A stretch of DNA of 64,000 bases, taken from Symsagittifera roscoffensis (taxonomy: Eukaryota; Xenacoelomorpha; Acoela; Convolutidae). Positions 51,930 through 63,643 of this stretch are shown piece by piece (positions within the stretch are counted from its first letter, which is position 1; every line of letters starts with the position of its first letter). The stretch spans positions 48,653,467-48,717,466 of the forward strand of contig NC_087070.1 in NCBI RefSeq assembly GCF_963678635.1, in the 5' to 3' direction. Below the pieces are notes generated by a model. It did not search any database, had not been told where the DNA came from, and saw only the letters and a list, made by a program, of their open reading frames with translations. The translations under genes and the position numbers were made by a program.

Positions 51930-53550
51930 TGTGATCTTGTTATAATTGATACTTGCCTCCACTTTATACTCGCCTGGCTCGTTGAGGTTGTAGCGTACCA
52001 CTATGGTCCTGTTCGTATAGTTATTATGTGGTCTGTGATAATTGATAATTGCCTCCATTTTGTAGTCGCCTGACTCTGTGGGTTTGTAGCGTACCACTAT
52101 GGTCCTGTTCTTATAGTTATTATGTGGTCTGTTATAATTGATATTTGCCTCCATTTTGTAGTCGCCTGGCTCTGTGGGGTTGTAGCGTACCACTATGGTC
52201 CTGTTCTTATAGTTATTATGTGGTCTGTTATAATTGATACTTGCCTCCTTTTGTAGTCGCCTGGTTCTGTGGGGTTGTAGCGTACCACTATGGTCCTGTT
52301 CTTTTAGTTATTATGTGGTCTGTTATAATTGATACTTGCCTCCACTTTGTAGTCGCTTTTCTCTCTGGGGTTGTAGCGTACCATTATGCTCCTTTTCTTT
52401 TAGTTATTATGTGGTCTGTTATAATTGTTATTTGCCACCATTTTGTTGTCGCCTGGCTCTGTGGGGTTCTAGCGTACCACTATGGTCCTGTTCTTTTAGT
52501 TATTATGTGGTCTGTTATAATTGATGTTTGCCTCCATTTTGTAGTCGCCTGACTCTGTGGGGTTGTAGCGTACCACTATGGTCCTGTTCTTATAGTTATC
52601 ATGTGGTCTGTTAAAATTGATATTTGCCTCCATTTTGTAGTTGTCTGGCTCTGTGGGGTTGTAGCGTACCACTATGGTCCTGTTCTTATAGTTAGTGTGT
52701 GGTCTGTTATAATTGATACTTGCCTCCACTTTGTAGTCGCCTGGCTCTGTGGGGTTGTAGCGTACCACAATGGTCCTGTTCTGATAGTTTTTATGTGGTC
52801 TGTTATAACTGATATTTGCCTCCATTTTGTAGTCGCCTGGCTCTGTGGGTTTGTAGCGTACCACTATGGTCCTGTTCTTATAGGTATTATGTGGTCTGTT
52901 ATAATTGATACTTGCCTCCATTTTGTAGCCGCCTGACTCTGTGGGGTTGTAGCGTACCACTATGGTCCTGTTCTTATAAAAACTATGTGGTCTGTTATAA
53001 TTGATATTTGCCTCCATTTTGTAGTCGCCTGGCTCTGTGGGGTTGTAGTGTACCACTATGGTCCTGTTCTTATAGCTATTATGTGGTCTGTTATAATTGT
53101 TATTTGCCTCCACTTTGTAGTCGCCTGGCTCTGTGGGGTTCTAGCGTACCACTATGGTCCTGTTCTTATAGTTATTATGTGGTCTGTTATAATTGATACT
53201 TGCCTCCACTTTGTAGTCGCCTGGCTCTGTGGGGTTCTAGCGTACCACTATGGTTTTGTTCTTATAGTTATTATGTGGTCTGTTATAATTGTTATTTGCC
53301 TCCACTTTGTAGTCGCCTGGCTCTGTGGGGTTGTAGCGTACCACTATGGTTTTGTTCTTATAGTTATTATGTGGTCTGTTATAATTGATATTTTCCTCCA
53401 CTTTGTAGTCGCCTGGCTCTGTGGGGTTTTAGCGTACCACTATGGTCCTGTTCTTATAGTTATTATGTGGTCTGTTATAATTGATACTTGCCTCCACTTT
53501 GTAGTCGCCTGGCTCTGTAGGGTTGTAGCGTACCACTATGGTCCTGTCTT
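51930..53550 (-). repeat. 96-bp minisatellite, about 17 units, made from an exon/splice-donor junction
   Basis: TGCCTCC or its variants recur at 51954, 52050, 52146, 52242, 52337 and then every 96 bases to 53489 (one 95-bp step). On the minus strand each unit contains the filamin strand AGGACCATAGTGGTACGCTA, then the end of the exon (GACTACAAAGTGGAG or a variant), then the intron start GCAA(G/A)TATC and AACAGACCACATAATAAC. The unit at 53489 is the functional exon end. The 32-codon period keeps the frame, but at least four units carry TAG or TAA in place of the Tyr codon, including the one next to the exon. The array as a whole is therefore not a coding exon. Confidence 0.85.
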
Positions 53551-53586
53551 TCGAAGTGTCTCTGTGCATGTCCACTTTGAACCCAC
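53492..53586 (-). CDS. Filamin-like gene, Ig-repeat exon
   Basis: 95 bp. Acceptor GTGCCATCAG. It encodes GFKVDMHRDTSKDRTIVVRY and NPTEPGDYKVE, the central strands of a filamin repeat. The first two bases complete the Gly codon left by exon 54373-54521. The 3' boundary is GAG|GCAAGT, a GC-type donor; phase 0 then joins VWWADVEIPQSPF of the next exon, restoring the consensus YxPxexGxYxVxVxWxxxxIPxSPF. Its last 60 bases are the founder of the adjacent 96-bp array. Confidence 0.8.
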
Positions 53587-54372
53587 CTGATGGCACAAAA
53601 AAATGGAAAAAATAAACAAAGAGTGTTTGGCTTGTGGAATTAGCACGGAAAGTTACTACCACACATAATTTGAAAAAATATACACCTTACCGAAAAAAAA
53701 GAATTATTTTCAGTTTTTTTTTGGAATAGGTTACAAACTAGCTTCAAATAAACTACCAATCAAAATATCTAAGAAGTTTCGAAGTTTCTTGTTAAAAGTT
53801 TCTAAATAAAAATCCCCCCCCCCCTCTCTCGAGCACAAAAATTTCTTTACTTTTGTTGAAAGTCGGAACAACAATGCAATTTTGTTGGTGCACAAATACT
53901 TAGAAGTGCAGCCTCTCTAGACTTGTAAGAGATCTGTTGTGGCAGCTCATTTTTATTCCGTTAGGTTCTGTCTCAGCAAAATTCCCACAACTGTTCAAAT
54001 TTATAGTTCATCAGATTCTCAGAAGCAGTTACGATACACTAAACTTTTATAAGCAACCAAAGATCTACTTAACAATTACCCCTCCCACCCTTTTTCTAGA
54101 AAGCAACAAAAATTGAAGCGTAAATAAAACGCTCTAGTGTGCTAATATACTGGGCTGGCAAATCTTTAGTAGACACTAAAAGGGGGGTATTTTTAGGTAG
54201 ATCTGCATCCAAAAAATGAGCAATGTACTTTTAGGCCGTGAAGTTCCTTGAAAATTGTTAATTCTGTCGTTCTATAACAGCAACTGTTAGTTGTGGAGTC
54301 TGGGTGTGGAGGGTAATGAATCAAAGAAAGAGACCCTAAAAAAGTAGCTGATTTTTTTCTCATGTCATTTAC
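53587..54372. other. Filamin intron
   Basis: Contains a C-rich run near 53814-53824 and a short remnant of repeat family A (GTTGAAAGTCGGAAC) ending at 53869. Confidence 0.6.
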
Positions 54373-54521
54373 CTTTTGGCCCGTGAACTCTGACCTTGAG
54401 CTGACCCGCCCCTGCTCCTTTGGTGTCACACACGAAGTCCCCCCTGAACGAAGACAGCACCCCGTGCTCCAGCCCTGGTCCATAGATACGACACTTTGTG
54501 GGGTCAGGGGCGCCCGAGATC
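54373..54521 (-). CDS. Filamin-like gene, Ig-repeat exon
   Basis: 149 bp. Acceptor TGTTTTAG; donor AAG|GTAAAT. It encodes ISGAPDPTKCRIYGPGLEHG and continues to a CDTKGAGAGQLKVRVHGPKG-like end, the linker plus first strands of a filamin repeat (GPGL...F.cDTkGAG.G.l.V...GPkG). Phases match both neighbouring exons. Confidence 0.82.
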
Positions 54522-54988
54522 CTAAAACACTTCTGTTCTCATCAGCCGAAAGGTCCCGTTAATATTTCAAGAAAATTGGATCATAATGCGCTATTCTGAT
54601 TGGTTAAATTAAATTCAGCGAAATAAAATATGGAGTTTCATTCGAAACCACACCTAAATCACAAATTTGGTAAGTTTGGACCGTATAACAGAAAATAATC
54701 AAAATTGCTTCTAAAAAGCCAAGTTTTAGTTTCACTGCTAATGCTTTATGCTCCCTTCCCGGGGGGCTGCGGTTGCAGAAGTTGCAGAAAATTTTGAAAA
54801 CTTTTTGAAAATCCGCCTCCCCCCTTCGAAAAAATTGTAGATCCGCGTACTTAACCGTTCAATATATGCTTGGCAATTCGTTACTAGGTACCAAAAGCGA
54901 GGGGGGGGAATAGTTAAGGAGGTCCCTGTTTTCAAAGAGGGGGGGGGGGGGTGTGTTATCATGGACCTGAGTGAGTGTGTATAATAAC
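54522..54988. other. Filamin intron
   Basis: Holds a decayed fragment of MITE family B on the minus strand (about 54789-54847) and a long G run near 54941-54952. Confidence 0.55.
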
Positions 54989-55160
54989 CGGACTAAGTAG
55001 GGACTGTTGTGTATGTGTTCCGAGTCGTATTTTATCTCCAGTCCGTGTTTGCCCGCCTCCTTGGGCATTATGTTCATCGAGTAGGTGCCGTCCAGATTGT
55101 CGATCACGTCCACTGTCGCCTGGGTGCCCCGCGGACCACGACAGTCGAAAGTGAGCAGAC
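54989..55160 (-). CDS. Filamin-like gene, Ig-repeat exon
   Basis: 172 bp. Acceptor TTTCATTTCAG; donor CCG|GTTATT. It encodes GLLTFDCRGPRGTQATVDVI, DNLDGTYSMNIMPKEAGKHG and LEIKYDSEHIHNSPYLVR, the body of a filamin repeat with the hallmark DNxDGTYxxxxxPxEaGxHxxxIKYxxxHIxNSPY. Splice phases join the GVDTRAARP end of exon 57641-57817 and the ISGAPDP start of exon 54373-54521. Confidence 0.85.
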
Positions 55161-56252
55161 CTGAAATGAAAATTTCCACTTGACAATAGAGTACTGCATA
55201 AAAAAATGAAAAAACGGAACTTCGTGAAAAACAACTTGAAAAAACAGGCCTGTGTAGAAAAAATGAGAAAAAACGGAACTGCTCACTTTTGAGCCCTGAA
55301 ATAAACAAATTGACGCTGTATTGATTTACATAAAATTTTTGTTAAAATCTTTCATTGGATCGCCGAAAACTGACTAAATAGAAAAGCCACACCGAGCATA
55401 AATATTCCGTGTTTTTTGAAAGTCGGAACAATAAACTTATTCAAGTATTCTAATAGGCGTGTTTGTGTTGAAACGTGTGCTTGTGAATTCCACTCTGTAT
55501 TGAGGATTCCACGTAAAACAGAAAGTATTTGGTCTTTGAACTCCGCCTATTTTGTCAACGTTTTTATCTAGTAGAATTGAAGAAAGATGATTCATCTGGA
55601 AACAAAAGATTAAAACAAAAACAGATCAACCATGCAAAATTACCCCCTAAACCCCCCTGACGGTAGAGCGGCAAATCGTAAAAATTTTGGCCTGTATCAC
55701 TTCTTTATATATATTCTCATCACATGCCATAATTACACGACCTCTCGCATCTCAGGACAGAACCTTGACAGAAATGTTTCGACTGCACTTCAACTGGTCT
55801 CGAATTGACAATGAATTATGGAGCGCCAATATCAAGCGTTAAGTGTTAACAGTTTTTGAGCGGGATTATTCCGAGCTTAAAAACTCGCGCTTAACATTTC
55901 AACTTCATAGTAAAGCACATAAAAAAATTCAGACCATGGCAAAATTGGCATTCTGGATACGAACTTTGAAGAAATTGCGGGCTATTTAGGCTCGGGTGGC
56001 TTTATATTTAGTCAGTTTTCGACTTTTCGCTTAAAACTTTTGACGGAAGTTTTGTATAAAATCTGAAGTATATTATTATGTAGAGCGCAAGAAGAAAAAA
56101 TTCACGTGTGGGTAATTGATTTTGTAAGGTTATGGAGTCTTGCAAATTGTTGTTTTGCCATTTTGGGATAATAAACGCGCAGCATACTGCGTTTGTAAAC
56201 CACATGTAAGTGAAGGGTTCATGCGTTCCAAAATGAATTGAAGAAAGTCTTT

Positions 56253-57283
56253 GTTCTGATTTTCGTAACGAAGGTAACGGAATATTTGTGCTCGGGGTGG
56301 TATATTTTCCTCACAAATTTCGATTTTTTACTAGCCGTTTTTGACGGACTTTTTAAATATCATTTAAAAGGTAGTGCTGTCCTGAGCGAAAAACTCGAAA
56401 AGATATTCCAACTGTGATCATTTTTCGTACAGTTATGGGGGTTTAAAAATAGCCATTTTAGCCAACTTGGGACAATTAACGCGCAATATATTTTGCGTGT
56501 CTGTACAAAACATTCCAATACAAAACAGTCCGGAAAAGTACGAAAATGAACCAAAAAACAGTCCCAAGTAATAATTGTTTTAACAAGCCGGTAGGCCGAG
56601 AATTTTCCTTTGTTCAACAAACATAAATAACAAAATAGTGACCGCCGCAGTCACGCCAACGTGTTGCGAGCTTGTCAACAAAGGGTAGGATTTAAAACGA
56701 AATTTAGAGCCGGTTATCGCCGCGAAGCTGCGACGCACGCGCAGCGCGCCCACCGGCGACCTTAAACCGGACTATTTTGTATTTGGACTGTTTTTTTCCT
56801 TAATTTCATGATTTTTTGGACTATTTTGTACTGGACTGTTTTGTATGGGACTGCTTTGTATATGCACCACATTTCGCGCTTTTAACGCGTAAGCTGAGTT
56901 TGAATTCGTCTTAGAAATCGTTCCAAATTGGTTGAAGAAAATTTATTTGCTGTATGTGATTTGTTACAAGGAGCGAAATCGATCACTTTGTACTTTATAT
57001 GGCGTGGGGGAGGGGGGGGGCAATCGCAACATTCGCAACATGGGGCAATCGCAACATTCAGGGTTTCATTCTGATACAAGCCGTCTCGTTTGGTTTTATT
57101 ATTACAATACCAGACGCTAAATATATTCCCTTGTACTTTACACAGCTTGTTGGGGGAAAAGAAAATGACAAAAAACAACACGAAACACTTTTTGTTTGGA
57201 TTTTTATCCATTATTTATCCAAAACTTGTTTTTGACCTTAGAGTGCAGTCGGAACATTCAGGGCTCCGCCCTGATTAACGAGT
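56253..57283 (+). mobile_element. Repeat family A, copy 5, interrupted by a MITE
   Basis: Starts GTTCTGATTTTCGTAACGAA, ends GGAACATTCAGGGCTCCGCC, with the family landmark near 56886. A 373-bp MITE splits it at 56498-56870. A G-rich run lies near 57003-57020. Confidence 0.65.
56498..56870. mobile_element. hAT-like MITE with CAGTCC sub-terminal repeats
   Basis: Inserted in repeat A between ATTTTGCG (56490-56497) and ATTTCGCG (56871-56878), an 8-bp target duplication with one change. Both ends carry inverted ATACAAAACAGTCC motifs. The core is strikingly GC- and CpG-rich (GACGCACGCGCAGCGCGCCC). No transposase. Confidence 0.7.
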
Positions 57284-57640
57284 AGGCTTTTTTACATTTG
57301 AATCTATGAATTCGTTATCTTAATTGGGGTGTAAGATACAGAACTTTCGGGCTCTTTTCTATTCCCTCTCGTAAAATTGCTTTACGAAATTGTCAAACAG
57401 TGTCTATATAATAAATCACGCACAAATTTTTTTTCCAAATCCGTTGATTTGTTCACTTTGATGTGTTTTTTTAGAGTTTAGATAATCAAAAGTCCATTTA
57501 AGAAGAGGAGTGGAAAAGAGCCCACTTTTCCTCTAGCAAGAAAACTGAGTTTTGATTGGCTGGCATAATTTTTCGGGCATTCAGCCTGCCTCCAGGTTTT
57601 CGCGCCAAAAATTCATGAAAGAGTTTAGATTTGTCGTTAC
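57284..57640. other. Filamin intron
   Basis: Nothing further recognised. Confidence 0.5.
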
Positions 57641-57817
57641 CTGGTCTGGCGGCCCTGGTGTCCACTCCGAACTTGATCGGCCGGCCAATCACCCCCTCCT
57701 TCAGTCCAGGTCCAAATGCCTCCACCGACTGAGAGTTCACACTGGGCTGGACTATGACCTTGAACGGGGATCCAGGCACCTGTCTGTCTGCATACGTCAC
57801 GTGCATCAAGTACATGC
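57641..57817 (-). CDS. Filamin-like gene, Ig-repeat exon (duplicated exon, copy 1)
   Basis: 177 bp. Acceptor CCAACTCCAG; donor CCAG|GTAACG. It encodes MYLMHVTYADRQVPGSPFKV and continues through EAFGPGLKEGVIGRPIKFGV to DTRAARP: the end of one filamin repeat and the start of the next. The split Gly codon joins exon 58301-58405. An identical exon lies at 63467-63643 in the second duplication unit. Confidence 0.87.
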
Positions 57818-58300
57818 CTGGAGTTGGTTAACATACTAATATAACACGCTATATAATAAAAATTGTTATGATTTAAACAACTTCAATGTATCATCAAAAG
57901 GTGGTTACTAATGATGAGGGGTTTTGAAGACAAAGACCATGCGTTTAATCATCTTGAGCTCTCAGTTTTACTTTGTGAACGCCATGCTTTGATTTCTCGG
58001 CGGAATCAAACAACTTATGATATTTTGTATAAACTAAAAGACATTAATCGTAGTTGATGGTTTTTTATGGGGTTCTTTTTCAGTTTGCCAACCCTCGTAA
58101 AATAATATAAAGTTATTTAAAAAATGTTAAAACAGTCATTCGCATGAAAGAATTCTTGTAAAATTTTATTCACTTGTTCACGTTAACACGTTTTATTGCA
58201 ATTAAGCACATCGAAAGACATTTTATTTAGCTTTCGTAATTTGAATTTCAGAAAAATTCAGAGGGGGTGGGGCTATTAAATAAATGATTTTTTTGCTTGC

Positions 58301-58405
58301 CTTGCATGTATGGATTGTAGGTCGCATGATAAATAGTGTCACTCTTTTTGGACACTTCCACTTTCACGTCTCCATGTAGTCCACTCATTCTCACCTCCGG
58401 CTCAC
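58301..58405 (-). CDS. Filamin-like gene, Ig-repeat exon with GC donor
   Basis: 105 bp. Acceptor GTGTTTAG; it encodes EPEVRMSGLHGDVKVEVSKK and SDTIYHATYNPYMQ, the middle of a filamin repeat. The donor is AAG|GCAAGC, a GC-AG intron. Phases 1-1 join it to exon 57641-57817, giving YNPYMQ-G-MYLMHVTYADRQVPGSPF across the junction. With that exon it makes 282 bp or 94 residues, one filamin repeat length. Confidence 0.8.
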
Positions 58406-58449
58406 CTAAACACGGGAAAACATTCGTAATAATTTGCGTTAAATAGTTA

Positions 58450-58500
58450 AATAGCTACCGTTTGCTTGTAACCCCAAGGTTTGTGGTTCGAGGCCCACCT
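58450..58500 (+). ncRNA. tRNA-derived SINE-like fragment
   Basis: GTTTGCTTGTAACCCCAAGG followed by TTTGTGGTTCGAGGCCCACC resembles the anticodon and T arms of a tRNA with a B box (GGTTCGAGGCC at 58485-58495). No intact cloverleaf. Probably a SINE remnant. Confidence 0.4.
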
Positions 58501-60385
58501 TGACTCGTGCACGCTCTTGAGAAAACAATTAGCTGCTCAGGGCCTGACTATAATCGAATATCTTTCTTTATTAGAGGAACAACACTGTCTTCTCAGCAAA
58601 GAGCTGAATTTGCTCACATGTTGTTTTTCCTTTGATGATACAAGACTTGAATCTTCTTAAAATAAGTAAATTCGACAAGAAGTGTTCAAATCGATTCATA
58701 CATTTCGGCCGTTGGCAGAACTATATTGTACAAGCAAGCAAGTTCAGATTCCGCCCCAAAAGAAGTTGACAGATAAGCTAACGAAGATTTTTGTATCAAC
58801 TCGCTTCATTGGGAAAGCAAATTAATCGCATTTTAATTTGTTTTTTAGTTCGGTCAATTTGATAAATTTTAAGGACTTATGAGTTCCGGCACTGGATTTT
58901 TATTGGAAGAAACTTGATTAAATTTTAGCTTTATTGTCAGTGTCTAAAAAGTGAAAAGTAATCGATTAGAATCAATTAAAAACGGATTATATTGCTATTA
59001 TTAAATAAAGCATTAAAAACCAGCACTAAAAATCAATTATAATCGATTTTTTTTTCACTTTTATAAATAAAGACAAGGAAATTCCATTATCACTGACTGG
59101 TGAGATGAAAATTTCAACGCGCACAAAGTGTTTTAATTCTGCCTCGTTTCGGTTCTGAGGCAGATCGGTTTCGGGTAGCTGGCCGATTGACAACATTTCA
59201 ATTCATACGTAAATTAACCGTAATTATCGAAAATTACAAGTCAACAAAGAATAACGAACTGCCATAAGTTTTGGTATTTAAAAGCAGAATTATTCAATGT
59301 CATAAAATACGCAAAATGAAAACATTAAAAAGTCAACTTTAAAATGGCGCCTGAACAATTGTGAACTTTTTTTCGATCTTTCAGTTTTCGACTTTTTTCA
59401 CTCTCTGTTCTTCGTTCAGCAGAAAATTCATTGGTTACTTTTCTGCGTTTCAAACTAAAGTTGGTTGCTTGTTTTCAACTTTTTTTTCTTTTTTTACGAT
59501 GACTGTCGCATGTGTCTTATATCTATTTTTGCGTTCAGTATTTTCATCACACCAGGCAGAAAAAACGACCTAATTTGAAAACAACGTTTGTATTTTTTCT
59601 AAGACTATGGTCAGAACATTCTTTGCTGTTTGCACAGTAACCGGCTATCCTTGTTTCATTTTGTTGTCTGAGTGGAGCATGGGAATCAAGAGACAATTTA
59701 GAGCAAAAAAAAACATTATAGTTGATTTCTTTCCACTTTTCTTAAATGGGTTTGTCGATAATTTTTGAGAAGTAATTTGTTGCTTCCAGGGAATGTGAAA
59801 AAGTACACAATTTCAATCTGATTTGGATCTTCATTTTGAGCAGTATAGAAGCACGGACTAGTTGTTGTGCAAATAGTGCTCTCATAATTTCGACCACTTT
59901 GATTTAGGAAAAGAAATGGAAAAATTAACAAAAAAAATGAAATCATTTTGGCAGTTTTCGGCTACATTTTTGTTCTAAAAAGATATAATGCTGAAATGCT
60001 GAATCAGGCAAAAAATTCAATAGCGAGTGCTGGTAAATCAAGAGGGGATTCTTTGGGGGGGGGGTTGCAAGTTTGCCATGCAAAGGGTTAGCCTTTTGCA
60101 GCTATTTGCCCCTGGTTACAAAAGCTGAAAAAAGGTTGGAGCTCGAACAAAATATACAAGTCAGCCTCTGATCAAGGGTTTTATTGAAATCTGAAGACGT
60201 GGAAAAACTTCAAACCAATTTTAAATGACACTGAGACTCGTTTTTTGAGGTTTTTTTTCCAGAGAGACAAGAAAAAAGAGACAACATCTCGATAACTTAT
60301 TACGATCAGAGAAACGCCTCTTTTCAGTCAAAGCGAATGATTTTTAAACAAACCCACATACTTGAAGAGTTTTGATGCGTATCCG
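58501..60385. other. Filamin intron or flank, no gene
   Basis: AT-rich. A G run lies near 60055-60064. Small hairpins only, for example CTGCCTC/GAGGCAG near 59139-59163. Confidence 0.45.
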
Positions 60386-60729
60386 CAGCGCTGGATCTAG
60401 AACGTTCTCCAGGGGAGGGAAACGTTTTGTTTAGGTCAATCAAATTGATTTTCCGAGCTCTCGCGAATCACTATAATGATCCTAATTTCATACTGCCCCG
60501 CAGTGAATTTGAAAAACGTGTTTAAGACATTTTTGGAAAGTGTTCATCAAAAATCCGCATTTTTTGGCGCGCGTTCCAACCTCTAATTTAGTGTATGGAA
60601 AAAATAGGGTCGACCTAAAATGAATGTCGTCACAAATATTGCCAAAGAGCCGACCCTTTAAAAGGTCAGGGGGTCAGTCATTGAGGGAGGCAGGCGCCCA
60701 ACTCTTCACCCGCCGTAAATCAGCTACTG
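60386..60729. mobile_element. hAT-like MITE family B, copy 4 (decayed)
   Basis: Relative of 16192-16626 with eroded ends (CAGCGCTGGATCTAG and the reverse complement CAGTAGCTGATTTAC). It shares the interior TTTAGGTCAATCAAATTGAT and TTTTGGCGCGCGTTCC. No target duplication remains. Confidence 0.6.
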
Positions 60730-62070
60730 CAAAACAAACCTAGAGTTCTGAGAATAGAGTGCTCATATTAAATTTGGGTGAGAAAAATCAGATGAGTCAA
60801 ATACTCCCTAGCTATTTTATCCAATCACTTTCTTCGAAAAAGGAACCAAAAAAGCTATGATTCGATTCTATTTGTAGTTATTTGGCAAAATGCAAGCTAG
60901 AAAGAAATTAAATTTACATAGCAAAAATAAAGCTAGAAAAAACAATCTATTGCATTTCGACTCAATATTGGTAAACTTAATGTATATTTTTTCGAAGCGC
61001 GGAAAAAATGAGAGCTATACTAACTTGACATCTCCGTTATCCACTGTGAAAAGCAAATTGTTTTTTCCTGTGTAGAAAAAATGAGAAAAACCGGAACTGC
61101 TCACTTTTGAGCCCTGAAATAAACAAATTGACGCTGTATTGATTTACATAAAATTTTTGTTAAAATCTTTCATTGGATCGCCGAAAACTGACTAAATAGA
61201 AAAGCCACACCGAGCATAAATATTCCGTGTTTTTTGAAAGTCGGAACAATAAACTTATTCAAGTATTCTAATAGGCGTGTTTGTGTTGAAACGTGTGCTT
61301 GTGAATTCCACTCTGTATTGAGGATTCCACGTAAAACAGAAAGTATTTGGTCTTTGAACTCCGCCTATTTTGTCAACGTTTTTATCTAGTAGAATTGAAG
61401 AAAGATGATTCATCTGGAAACAAAAGATTAAAACAAAAACAGATCAACCATGCAAAATTACCCCCTAAACCCCCCTGACGGTAGAGCGGCAAATCGTAAA
61501 AATTTTGGCCTGTATCACTTCTTTATATATATTCTCATCACATGCCATAATTACACGACCTCTCGCATCTCAGGACAGAACCTTGACAGAAATGTTTCGA
61601 CTGCACTTCAACTGGTCTCGAATTGACAATGAATTATGGAGCGCCAATATCAAGCGTTAAGTGTTAACAGTTTTTGAGCGGGATTATTCCGAGCTTAAAA
61701 ACTCGCGCTTAACATTTCAACTTCATAGTAAAGCACATAAAAAAATTCAAACCATGGCAAAATTGGCATTCTGGATACGAACTTTGAAGAAATTGCGGGC
61801 TATTTAGGCTCGGGTGGCTTTATATTTAGTCAGTTTTCGACTTTTCGCTTAAAACTTTTGACGGAAGTTTTGTATAAAATCTGAAGTATATTATTATGTA
61901 GAGCGCAAGAAGAAAAAATTCACGTGTGGGTAATTGATTTTGTAAGGTTATGGAGTCTTGCAAATTGTTGTTTTGCCATTTTGGGATAATAAACGCGCAG
62001 CATACTGCGTTTGTAAACCACATGTAAGTGAAGGGTTCATGCGTTCCAAAATGAATTGAAGAAAGTCTTT

Positions 62071-63109
62071 GTTCTGATTTTCGTAACGAAGGTAACGGAA
62101 TATTTGTGCTCGGGGTGGTATATTTTCCTCACAAATTTCGATTTTTTACTAGCCGTTTTTGACGGACTTTTTAAATATCATTTAAAAGGTAGTGCTGTCC
62201 TGAGCGAAAAACTCGAAAAGATATTCCAACTGTGATCATTTTTCGTACAGTTATGGGGGTTTAAAAATAGCCATTTTAGCCAACTTGGGACAATTAACGC
62301 GCAATATATTTTGCGTGTCTGTACAAAACATTCCAATACAAAACAGTCCGGAAAAGTACGAAAATGAACCAAAAAACAGTCCCAAGTAATAATTGTTTTA
62401 ACAAGCCGGTAGGCCGAGAATTTTCCTTTGTTCAACAAACATAAATAACAAAATAGTGACCGCCGCAGTCACGCCAACGTGTTGCGAGCTTGTCAACAAA
62501 GGGTAGGATTTAAAACGAAATTTAGAGCCGGTTATCGCCGCGAAGCTGCGACGCACGCGCAGCGCGCCCACCGGCGACCTTAAACCGGACTATTTTGTAT
62601 TTGGACTGTTTTTTTCCTTAATTTCATGATTTTTTGGACTATTTTGTACTGGACTGTTTTGTATGGGACTGCTTTGTATATGCACCACATTTCGCGCTTT
62701 TAACGCGTAAGCTGAGTTTGAATTCGTCTTAGAAATCGTTCCAAATTGGTTGAAGAAAATTTATTTGCTGTATGTGATTTGTTACAAGGAGCGAAATCGA
62801 TCACTTTGTACTTTATATGGCGTGGGGGAGGGGGGGGGGGGGGGGGCAATCGCAACATTCGCAACATGGGGCAATCGCAACATTCAGGGTTTCATTCTGA
62901 TACAAGCCGTCTCGTTTGGTTTTATTATTACAATACCAGACGCTAAATATATTCCCTTGTACTTTACACAGCTTGTTGGGGGAAAAGAAAATGACAAAAA
63001 ACAACACGAAACACTTTTTGTTTGGATTTTTATCCATTATTTATCCAAAACTTGTTTTTGACCTTAGAGTGCAGTCGGAACATTCAGGGCTCCGCCCTGA
63101 TTAACGAGT
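62071..63109 (+). mobile_element. Repeat family A, copy 6 (in duplication unit 2)
   Basis: Copy of 56253-57283 by segmental duplication, with a longer G run near 62822-62846 and its own nested MITE at 62316-62688. Confidence 0.65.
62316..62688. mobile_element. hAT-like MITE (duplicated copy)
   Basis: Counterpart of 56498-56870 with the same flanking ATTTTGCG and ATTTCGCG; copied by the segmental duplication, not an independent insertion. Confidence 0.7.
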
Positions 63110-63466
63110 AGGCTTTTTTACATTTGAATCTATGAATTCGTTATCTTAATTGGGGTGTAAGATACAGAACTTTCGGGCTCTTTTCTATTCCCTCTCGTAA
63201 AATTGCTTTACGAAATTGTCAAACAGTGTCTATATAATAAATCACGCACAAATTTTTTTTCCAAATCCGTTGATTTGTTCACTTTGATGTGTTTTTTTAG
63301 AGTTTAGATAATCAAAAGTCCATTTAAGAAGAGGAGTGGAAAAGAGCCCACTTTTCCTCTAGCAAGAAAACTGAGTTTTGATTGGCTGGCATAATTTTTC
63401 GGGCATTCAGCCTGCCTCCAGGTTTTCGCGCCAAAAATTCATGAAAGAGTTTAGATTTGTCGTTAC

Positions 63467-63643
63467 CTGGTCTGGCGGCCCTGGTGTCCACTCCGAACTT
63501 GATCGGCCGGCCAATCACCCCCTCCTTCAGTCCAGGTCCAAATGCCTCCACCGACTGAGAGTTCACACTGGGCTGGACTATGACCTTGAACGGGGATCCA
63601 GGCACCTGTCTGTCTGCATACGTCACGTGCATCAAGTACATGC
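63467..63643 (-). CDS. Filamin-like gene, Ig-repeat exon (duplicated exon, copy 2)
   Basis: Identical by eye to exon 57641-57817, with intact acceptor CCAACTCCAG and donor GTAACG. If spliced to exon 58301-58405, the Gly split codon and frame are preserved. The partner exon matching 58301-58405 would fall at about 64127-64231, outside the window. Confidence 0.82.

Larger units (their letters stand above)
55251..61068. repeat. Direct segmental duplication, unit 1 (5.8-kb period)
   Basis: From CCTGTGTAGAAAAAATGAG onward the sequence repeats at 61069 with offset 5818, becoming 5826 after an 8-bp longer G run in unit 2. By eye, over the 2.9 kb available, differences are a handful: one base near 55269, one near 55930 and the G run. 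The unit contains filamin exons 57641-57817 and 58301-58405. Confidence 0.9.

Noticed and set aside
52496-53113. 205-codon minus-strand ORF as a real repetitive protein
   Set aside because: Its neighbours in the array carry stops at the Tyr codon, and the unit includes intron sequence; the open run is a by-product of the 96-bp period.
51930-53550. CRISPR-like regular array
   Set aside because: The whole 96-bp unit repeats without unique spacers, in a eukaryotic intron.
52241-53590. Plus-strand ORFs encoding repeated LWGCSVPLWSC-type peptides
   Set aside because: These are the antisense reading of the 96-bp minisatellite, whose minus strand matches filamin.
56008-56620. Identical small ORFs repeated at 61826-62438
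   Set aside because: They lie in repeat A and its nested MITE and are identical only because of the segmental duplication.
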